Origin: Paramoeba atlantica
Lineage: Eukaryota > Discosea
Assembly: GCA_977017575.1 (NCBI GenBank)
Contig: CDRNVI010000178.1
Coordinates: forward strand, 62,001 to 126,000
Length of the DNA stretch: 64,000 bases
Direction: 5' to 3'
The notes below the pieces were generated by a model. The model saw only the letters and a program-made list of their open reading frames with translations. It had not been told where the DNA came from and did no database searches. Every line of letters starts with the position of its first letter. Position 1 is the stretch's first letter. Below, piece by piece: positions 1 through 8,200 of this stretch. The position numbers and the translations under genes are program-made.

Positions 1-619
1 AGGTGATTCTGATGTTTATGGAAGTTCTAATGAGATGTCCAAATTACTTGACACCAAGAAGTTTAAGCCGTCTCGTGATTTTGACGGGGTTGATCGTTCT
101 CAACACACCGAGAGATCTGGTCCTGTTCAATTTGAAAAAGTTTCCTCTGGTGGTGGTGGTGGTGGTGCAGCTGAACCTGATGTTGATGATCCCTTTGGAT
201 TGGATGAGTTTATCAGTGAAGCAAAAGCAAAACCTCTCGATCATATTGGACAACGAGGACAACTCCACGCTGGTGCTGCTGGGGGGGAAGGTCAATCAGG
301 GGCAAAAAGAAGTCGAGTGGAATTTGAGGAAGAAAAGGTTCAACCCAATGAGAGGGAACGAGATCGAGGAGGGCGTGGAAGAGACAGGGATCGAGATAGA
401 GATCGAGGTAGAGACAGCAGAGACAGAGACAGAGACAGAGACAGAGACAGAGACAGAGACAGAGACAGAGACAGAGACAGAGACAGAGACAGAGATCGAA
501 ACAGGGACAAAGATAGAGACAGATACAGAGATAGAGACAGAGATCAAGATAGGGAGAGAAGTCGTGGATCTTATGATTATGATGATCGAAAAAAAAGGAG
601 GCGTCGAGATGATTATTAA
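1..619 (+). CDS. SNW1: SNW1/SKIP (Prp45) splicing factor, C-terminal part
   Basis: The 5' end lies outside the window; the frame is open from base 2 and ends at a TAA at 617-619. Seen: the stretch FKPSRDFDGVDRS, then GPVQFEK, then DPFGLDEFISEAK, which is the conserved end of SNW1/SKIP (human has a FVPDKEFSGSDRR-like segment, GPVQFE and DPFGLDKFLEEAK). Known for the family: SNW1 is a core component of the activated spliceosome and a transcription co-regulator in the nucleus. A Gly run and a disordered basic tail are inserted here. The tail is a long Arg-Asp dipeptide repeat ending in a Lys/Arg cluster, much longer than the short basic end of human SNW1. The gene converges on the minus-strand gene whose stop is 15 nt away. 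The first exons cannot be judged. Confidence 0.9.
   Translation, partial: GDSDVYGSSNEMSKLLDTKKFKPSRDFDGVDRSQHTERSGPVQFEKVSSGGGGGGAAEPDVDDPFGLDEFISEAKAKPLDHIGQRGQLHAGAAGGEGQSGAKRSRVEFEEEKVQPNERERDRGGRGRDRDRDRDRGRDSRDRDRDRDRDRDRDRDRDRDRDRDRDRNRDKDRDRYRDRDRDQDRERSRGSYDYDDRKKRRRRDDY
411..500 (+). repeat. GACAGA microsatellite coding an Arg-Asp run
   Basis: A nearly perfect 6-nt tandem repeat (GACAGA) inside the last SNW1 exon. In the SNW1 frame it reads as alternating Arg and Asp, giving an alternating-charge tail. Length changes by whole units would stay in frame, so the tail length may vary between strains (inference). Confidence 0.85.
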
Positions 620-634
620 TGTGAATTGAAATGA

Positions 635-1171
635 TCAGTACCCCTCATTGAGCCAATGAAGAAGTTCCTTTCGGTGTTGTTCCCTCTCTTTCATTTCTTT
701 TGTTTTCTTTCTCTTGAGTTGGAGTTTTTTCCCTGAAATTGCGCTTCTTTGATGATTTTCGTCTTCTGATTCGTCGTCAGTTCCATGTTGCGAGTGAAAT
801 TCCGATAACTTCATTGATCCCTTCTTCTTCTTGTCCTTCATGTCCTTCTTTTTCTTTCTTGCTTTCTTTTCCTTCTTTTCTTTCTTCTTCCTCTTTCTAT
901 ATTCTTCCTCACTATCTGATGACGATGACAGAGTCTTCTTTCTTCTTTTCTCCGCTGACCCGCTTTTTCTCTCATCCCTCTTTCTCTTTCTGTGGGAGGA
1001 AGAATGTCTTTTGGAAGAAGAACGATCATCATCATCAGCTGACGAAAGCTCAGAATCAGAAGAGTCGGAGACATACTTTGTTGTTTTTGTTTTTTTTCTT
1101 TTCTTATGACTTTCTTGGACTTCTTCAGAATGATTTCCACTCGAGAATCGACGTTCCTTTGAATGGCTCAT
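635..1171 (-). CDS. Lys/Ser-rich nuclear-type protein of unknown function
   Basis: A single open frame of 178 codons. The protein is almost entirely low complexity: Ser/Asp/Glu patches that look like casein-kinase sites alternate with long Lys/Arg blocks that would act as nuclear localisation signals. The only segment that looks ordered is the C-terminal 30 residues, ending RKELLHWLNEGY, which resembles a short conserved helix. I do not recognise the family. Stop to stop it lies 15 nt from SNW1, and its ATG faces the endosulfine gene across a 335-nt spacer. The composition is like many spliceosome- or nucleolus-associated proteins, but this is only compositional. Opposite-strand open frames here are shadows of the AG-rich sequence. 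Confidence 0.6.
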   Translation of the reverse strand: MSHSKERRFSSGNHSEEVQESHKKRKKTKTTKYVSDSSDSELSSADDDDRSSSKRHSSSHRKRKRDERKSGSAEKRRKKTLSSSSDSEEEYRKRKKKEKKEKKARKKKKDMKDKKKKGSMKLSEFHSQHGTDDESEDENHQRSAISGKKLQLKRKKTKEMKEREQHRKELLHWLNEGY

Positions 1172-1506
1172 TTTTTTTGTTTTTTGTTTTTTGTTTTTTG
1201 TTTTTTGTTTTTCTTTTCGAACTTTTTGAAGGAAAGAAAATGGTCGCTTTTTTAGAGCTCTTCTTTTAAGATAAAAACACCCCCAAATTTTTATGTATTA
1301 GCCCCGCTGAGGTACTGGTCTTTTTTGATTTTTTTAAAGCGGAGAAAAGTAAACAAAAAGGAAATGTAGCTTATTCGGTGAATCTGATGAAACGGTTAAA
1401 AAGACCGCTTTTTTCCTTGTTCGTCTCTCTTTTTCTGAACGCAAACCTTTTTTTTGTGTGGTGTGCATTTCGGTGATTGAAACAAAAATCAAAAGAACGA
1501 AAAAAG
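1172..1506. promoter_or_regulatory. Shared spacer of a divergent gene pair
   Basis: This 335-nt spacer separates the start codons of the Lys/Ser-rich gene (minus) and the endosulfine gene (plus), so it must hold both promoters. It is T-rich, with a run of TTTTTTG units near 1170-1215. I see no clear TATA box or known factor site. Confidence 0.4.
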
Positions 1507-1818
1507 ATGGCCGGAGGACAACAAACTATGGTTGAGTTGACAGTTGGTGATGAGGGAGATAAACAACCAAACTTGGTTGAACAACAAATTGATCTTTCAA
1601 ACCTCTCGGAGGCGGATCAAGAATTTTACCGAAAGTATGGGCGGCTCCCAAACAGTGCCGCTCTTATGAAACGAAGGGAGGTGAACAAGAACCAGTTCGA
1701 TTCTGCTGACTATTTTATGGCTGCTGAGAAAGCCAAATCTGGTCAATCTGGTGAAAAAGCTCCCCCAAAATCTCTCCCACCTCACATGCGCAAGAAAGTC
1801 CCTCCTCATCTCCGATGA
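1507..1818 (+). CDS. ENSA: Endosulfine / ARPP-19 / Igo family PP2A inhibitor
   Basis: A single-exon protein of 103 aa starting at the ATG in AAAGATGGCC. An upstream in-frame TTG is not used because it lacks an ATG. Seen: FYRKYGRLPN and LMKR, followed by FDSADYFM at residues 64-71, the family core (human KYFDSGDYNMAK; yeast Igo1 is similar). Known: Greatwall/Rim15 kinase phosphorylates the Ser of FDSGDY, after which the protein binds and inhibits PP2A-B55 and so controls mitotic entry or quiescence. Ser66 is kept, but the following Gly is Ala here. The N-terminus is acidic and the C-terminus is Pro/Lys-rich (PPHMRKKVPPHLR). The length fits the family (110-170 aa). A likely polyadenylation signal AATAAA lies near 2053. 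Confidence 0.88.
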   Translation: MAGGQQTMVELTVGDEGDKQPNLVEQQIDLSNLSEADQEFYRKYGRLPNSAALMKRREVNKNQFDSADYFMAAEKAKSGQSGEKAPPKSLPPHMRKKVPPHLR

Positions 1819-2129
1819 AGCTCTTCTCTCTCTCTCTCTTTCTATTCCCCTCTTTTTTCTTTTCCCCCTCTTTCGCCAACTCTCCCTTTCTCCTCACTCT
1901 TCATTTCTCTCTCGATTCGTTTGCCCTTCCTCAGCGAGATGACCGATTTTTCTCGATTTGGGGGAGCGATTCCTCCGGGATGTGATTTGTGTGTGTTTGG
2001 GGGGTTTGAGAAAGTTGATTGTTTAACAACCTAATCTAATTCTTCTTTCACAATAAATTATGTATCTCTTTATATTCCCCCCCCCCCCCTCCTCTCCTCT
2101 TTTTTTGTTTTTCAAAAAAAAAGTTTTTC

Positions 2130-4801
2130 TCATTTTCTGGAAAAATTAACATAAGTTAAATAACTGGACTCAAAAGGCCCATTTGAGGATGATAGTTTTT
2201 CGGTTGTTTTGATCCTCGAAGATCGTCTGACAACTGATTCCCCAATCGCTTCTCGGAGAGCCTCCTGCTCTTTCCGTCCAAGATTTGCTAAGATCTTGTG
2301 GTAACACGGAGTGAGATTGTTCAGCAGTTTCTTTTCTCTGACCCCTTTCTCGTTTAAGGATTGGTACACTTGATCCAGTTGTTGTTTTGTTGAGAAATAG
2401 ATTAAATTCGATTCTAATTTCTCCACATCATCACCAGGGAATTCATACTCGGTTTCAAGTACAGACGGATTTTTCTCTTTCACTGGTCCTTTCTCCATCA
2501 TTGATTTCTGAGTCTCCGGACAATAGTAAGGGGAAGTCTCCATGAAAAGCATTTCAGGAATCTCGGGGAAATACCAATAACGATTGTACCAACTAGAGAA
2601 TGAAAAAGTTAAACCAAAAAAAAAACCAAGTTTTGAAAAAAAGGAAAAAGAAAAAAAATCAAAGGAATGAAAAGAAAAGAAAAGATAAAAAGATACCGAT
2701 CATAGCCCAAAGGCTGCTCTCGAATGTGAAACTTCTCGATTTGTCGAGTAAGAGATTCTGTCTAAAAAAAAAGTTTTTTTTGAAAAACATTAGTTAAAAA
2801 GAAGACTGAAAGAGGAAAAAGAGAACCAAAAAAAAAATTACACACCTTCTTAGTCTTCAATTCTTGGTGTTGTTTTTTTGCGAGTTCCAATTTTCTGATT
2901 TTCTTCGGATCTTTCAATTCTTCAGAAGAAGAGGAAGAAGCTTCACACCCATTCCCATTCTTACTTTGAAAAGTGTCTTCGAGTTCCCTTACTTTTTGAT
3001 TCATTTCTCGACTCGTTAACCATTTCTCTTTCTGAAGCGAACTTTTTTTTTCGATTGCAACCTCAAGAGATTTTCTACAACAAAAATTAATATCTCATTG
3101 AAAGATCAAAATAGGGGAAAGAATTAAAAGCATTCTCAAACCTGAGACTTGATTCTGATAAATAGTTCAGAGAATCATCGCAGAGAAGTCTGAGTATTAA
3201 GATTCGATCCGCAGTGGAAAGGATTCTCCACGTCGATTTATTGAGTACTTCACCCAATTCAACACGTTCTTTCCTTCGAGAAGAATCAATTGGCTCAGAA
3301 GACTCAATTATCATCCCATTTAATTTCGGACTCATCGTCAAGTCTTCTTCTTCGCAAGCAAGAGTGGCATCAGGATCATCATCATCATCGTCATCATCTG
3401 TTTGAAGAGGAGACGAAGAGCTTTCTGATGAAGAGGAAATATGATGACCATTGGTCATCTTCACTCCGTTCGTTGGCACTTCCACTTCCCGATCATTTGC
3501 CTCTCGAAAATACTTTCGAAGAGAAGCTTCCCAATTATCAGCGGTGAGTGGCTTTGCTGTCTTGAAATCTAATGACTCCAACAAGCAAATAATCGTTTGA
3601 TCAATTATCGTAACGGCATCAGGATTAATAAGTGACTTTAAAAAATCTTCAAAAGAAAACGGATAGAGAGAGAGTGATCGAGAGAAGAAAGTCAAGAATC
3701 TCCAGATTACCAAAGCATCCAAAAAATAGACCTTGGGGTATCAAAAAAACAAAAGGAGAAAAAAAAACATCTTTAATTCATTTTACAAAAAGGAGAGAGA
3801 CACAGCAAAAAAAATGAAGAAAAAAAGAGACAACAACAACAACAAAAATATCTAAAATCAAGGGAAAAAAAGAGAACCTCTTCGATTGGATAATCAAAAG
3901 GTGTTGGATCTGGAAGACTTGGCGTAGAAGATCCTTCTAAATGAAGAAGAGTCAAGTCTTCAAGAGGAAACATTCGTTCTAATTTCGTCTGGTACTCTTT
4001 TTTCATTTCATCTTGAGGATCCGGTTGTATTTTTCTCCTCTTTGAATCATTCCCCAAGTCCTCGGTAACAATTGGTCGGCGTTTTACTTTCTTTGACTTT
4101 CCTCCTTCGTGGTGTTTGACGAGGTTGGCGACCTCTTCTGTTAAATTCACATTCACTTCATATTTTTGGAGAATTTCATCGTCAACTAACCAAGGGGCGG
4201 ACTTGTATTTCTTCCGATTAGCAACTTCACGAATTTTGTGACGAACGTTCGCCACGGTAATTGAGAAGTCTTTCCGTATCATTCCAGAACTTGACGCGGT
4301 ATCAACAAATTGTTCCCCACGTTTATCTTTCCAAGTCACAGTGTATTTTGTTTGTGTTGTGTTTTCTGTTGTGTTCTCTTCATCGACAGGACCAACAACT
4401 TCAACAGTTTTCCCTTTCCATCGAACAACATCATCTGGTTCAAATATTTGTTGGAGTTTTTTGCAAATTTTGTTTGACAAAACATCAAGATGCTCTTGAT
4501 TTCCATGGACCATTTCCAAGAGAAGTTTCAGATGGGTTTTCGGAAAACCTTGCAAGGATTCGGTCATATCCCTTTCGCTCGCAAGAGCTTCTTGATAAGT
4601 TAAAGATGATTTTCCAGTAATTCGACATGACCAGACACGAGAATTATAAAGTTCCACACGTCGAGTGAATTGATCAAAACACGAAAAGGCTTCACCAGTG
4701 TACGGGATAAACCAGTAAAGTTCAGTGTCGTGAACTTCAGGCAAATCTTGAAGAACCCATGGCCCTTTAAAAGGGTTGTGTGCTTCGACAATGAGGGGCA
4801 T
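2130..4801 (-). CDS. WAC-DDT-WHIM protein, Itc1/ACF1-like ISWI remodeller subunit
   Basis: Five exons: 4801-3878, 3731-3142, 3074-2846, 2761-2697 and 2592-2130, giving 756 aa with phase kept at every junction. Seen in order: a WAC domain at residues 1-110 (motif RVWSCRITGKSSLTYQEA), an acidic/basic linker, a DDT domain at about 309-365 (FLDALVIWRFLTFF), a WHIM1 helix at about 470-505 (ILILRLLCDDSLNYLSE), WHIM2 at about 597-610 (PLGYDRWYNRYWYF, split between two exons), and a WHIM3-like segment near 655-695. Known: this layout is that of BAZ1A/ACF1, BAZ1B/WSTF and yeast Itc1, which bind ISWI ATPases and DNA to space nucleosomes. No PHD finger or bromodomain follows WHIM3; the protein stops about 60 residues later, so it resembles fungal Itc1 more than animal BAZ proteins. 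Its start faces the SH3-RasGEF gene. Confidence 0.88.
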
Positions 4802-5062
4802 TCGAGAAGGATTTTCGGAAAACAAAATGAAAAAAAAGACTTTCGCCAAAACACCACCCAGACAACAAAACAACAACCACAAAAAGAAGAAAAAGAACAA
4901 AACAAAGAGTCACGGGTCCCTCCTCTCTGGTGTTTCGTGGGAAGTGTCCACTAGCGCCTTCTTCCCCCTTTTTTTCCTGACGAAAAAAAAAATAAAAAAA
5001 CTGAAAAACACACAAAAACAACCACAAAAAAAACGGCCATCGAAAAAAGAAAAAATTGCTTT

Positions 5063-5074
5063 GCTGACGTCAGC
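5063..5074. promoter_or_regulatory. Perfect CRE-type palindrome (bZIP site)
   Basis: The 12-bp palindrome GCTGACGTCAGC contains the full cAMP-response element TGACGTCA. It sits in the 454-nt spacer between two divergent genes, 262 nt upstream of the WAC-DDT gene start and about 180 nt upstream of the SH3-RasGEF start. CREB/ATF-type bZIP factors bind such sites; use here is inferred from position and perfect symmetry. Confidence 0.55.
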
Positions 5075-5255
5075 TCTCGTGTTTTTTTTTTTGTTTGTTT
5101 TTTTAGTTTGTTGTTTTGTCAATTTTCTTTTTTTTTTTGTTTTTGTTTTTTGTTTTGGGGGTGGCGATTCATTCCCTTTCGATTGTTGATTCATTTCGTT
5201 GGGATTTTTTTCTTTTTTTCGTATACGTTTGTGGTGTATGTGTGTAGTATGAGAA

Positions 5256-8200
5256 ATGGAACAATCTCATGGAGCAAAGCAGTTTGTTGGTTTGTTTGAC
5301 TGTGAGGCAGATGAGGAAGATGAGCTTGGGTTTATGGAAGGTGATGTCATTTACGTTCTCCAAGTGATTTCGGATGAGTGGTTTTTTGGTCGATTAAAGA
5401 AAGATGGGAGTGAGGGACTTGTACCTTTCAATTATGTTGAACCTTTGCAAGAGGAACTTCTGAACACTCACACGCCAGATCGGTTCACAGATGTCGACCG
5501 ATATGCCGATTGGCGACAGTCGTTTGATTGTCGAAATAAGGGGGCTTCAACATTAAGTCCACCTGTTGGTTCAACTCCTTTCCCTCCAACTGGTATTTCT
5601 CCTCCTTCAATTTCTCTCTCCTCTCGTCCAACTCCTGTTGTTACCGATGAAGATTCGACCTCCTCATCTGCCCCAAATGTTGCCAGTCCTGCCCCAACAG
5701 CCTCCACTTCTCCTTCCCAACAATCTTCTTCAAATGGACCGAGTCTCCTAGAATCTACCCCTCCTTCTTCAACTGGACTATTTCCTCTATTTTCTTCAGG
5801 CTCTTCTTCTTCTTTGTCTGCCCCATCAGGATTGATACCTTTTTCTGAACCCCCACCAGTGGAACTTCCGATTTCAGGAACCCCACCAAATGGAAAGCGA
5901 ATTACAAGAGTTTCTCCATCACCACTGAATCCATCTTCTCCAATCCCAGCACCACTCACAACATCAACATCAACATCAACACCACCTGGTTTAATTCCGA
6001 AGGGTCAAGCGCCTCGATTCAGCAGGAAACGGTCCTTGAAAGGAATCGATTCCATGACGCAATCTTTTGATGAAAGAGCTTCTTCTGTTGAAATTTTATC
6101 TTTAACTTCTTTTGAGAAAGAAGACCTTTTCAGTTTATCTCTTAAAAACGTACGACAGACATCAATGATGGGCGATGAAAAAATTATTGAGCTTCTTCGA
6201 AATTCGAGAAACAAAGAAGTATTCAGAATCCTTGAAAAATGGTGGACCCCACCTGTATTTCCATTTTCTGATCTTATCCCAGAACGAAAGCAGTTACGAA
6301 GCGAGGTTCCAATGATGAATAAGGAAACAATAGAATTGATTGTGAGTGGGAAATCCAAAGTCGAAGAAGGAGTATTGGAGTGTTTGATTTTGAACCATAC
6401 TTTAGTAATGTCATCAGTCGATTTAATGGACTTAATTGTCTCTTCTTATCGACAGTCGATCGTTTCTGATGATCTTGAGACAAGAACACAGTTATGTTTG
6501 ATTGTCAGGATTTGGATTGTTTACTTTCGACCGGAATTTAATGATGCATCCCTTTTTCTCATTCTCGATCAATTTGTTAAAGAATTGGATTCAAGTATCT
6601 CTTGTGATGTTGAACTTCGAAATTCCCTTCTTAAATTCGAGTCATTCTGGATCACACGAGAATCTTGGCGTCGAAGGATTGTATCCGCCTTTTCTTCTCA
6701 GAGTGGGATGAAATCCAAGAGACCTCTTGAAGAATTTAATGCTGATGAAGTTGCTGGGCACTTGACAGTGTGGGAATGGGGTCTTCAAATGGGAGTAACT
6801 TCGCAAGATCTTGCAAAAGGTCAGTATCGACCATGCAAAGCCCATTTCCGAGTGCTTTCAGAATGGGTCCATCAACGGCTCGTCGATTCCACAAATGTGG
6901 CTTTGACAATCAAATTTTATCTGGACGTTTTGGTTAGATGTTTTCAAATGATGAATTTGGCGAGTGTTCATTCCATTCTCCATGGATTCCATTTGAGTGG
7001 TTTCGGTCGGGTCCATTTCGAAGAACGATATGAGTATGTGATTCAACCATTAAACCAGATATTCCAGAGCGAAGATCCAATGTATTATCATTCTTTTGTT
7101 TCATCTCTTCGAGGAACAGCTTTTCTTCCAAGTTTGCCAATGCTATTTGCCAATGACACTACAATGATCAAGAAGAAGGGGAAAAAAGGGAAGGCGCTTG
7201 AAGGTCAAAACCTGAATGAGATGTTTTCCACTATCTTTCGGGAATATTATTCTGCTGTCATCCTCCCTGAGCGACTAAAATATTTTGAAGAAAATGAATC
7301 CAATTTCCTCTATCCCCTCAACCCACCGATTTGCTATGAACTGGGTCTTATCCGAGTTGGGCAAGGAACTCCTCGACGAAGAGGAAGTACAAAGAATTCT
7401 TTGACAGATCCACACAGTTTGTTTTGGTGTTCATCTGGATTTGATCTTGAGATGCCACGAGATAATGCAAAAGACCCCTCTTCTTTTTGGCCTTCGTTGT
7501 TAGTAGATATAGAGCACAATGACGCTATTTTTAAAAGGGAATTCTACAATACAACCCCTCCTCCTCTTTGTCTTCTTGCGCTGGACAATCTTGGACGTCC
7601 GTTTTTAATTATTCTTGGAGTTTACACCGATTCTGAGTCACTCGAAAAGCGTGCAATGGCTGTTATTTTTACCGTGTTATCTATTGGGGAAGGAGATTGT
7701 GTAAATCGAGTTCTTAAGGGGTTAGATCCGAATGTTTTTGAGAGTGATAAGAAATTAGCAAGCGCGCTGATTGTTGCCTTATCGGGTGTCTTGCCTTTTG
7801 ATTCAAAACCAAAACACGGCTTTAAACAAGTAAATTTGTCTCGTAATTTGCAAGAGCGTCTTCTAAGGTTGGAAGCCGTTTCGATGTGCCAGCAACCCCA
7901 TCTTTTTGGTGTGGTTCACCATCGCAAAGGATCATCCAGGTTATTAAAAGAAAGTATGGGTGGGAATGAACTGTATGGTGATGGGCAATCAGCAACCTTT
8001 CAATATTTTTTGAGAGGATTGGCGAAAGGTGAGACACCAGGTGCTGTTATTGATTCAAGGTACCGAGAGTTGGAAGTTCAGTACCAGATTGCCCCATTGA
8101 TGACAGGTGATGATCCTGTCCGTGCTCTTGATCGGACAAGAGTGGTCATTGTGTTTTCTGAACCAGGAAGTTCTCCATTTTCTCCAGCTGATTTTCCACA

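Noticed and set aside
411-500. GACAGA array considered as a CRISPR or satellite
   Set aside because: There are no spacers; it is a 6-nt microsatellite within the SNW1 coding exon.
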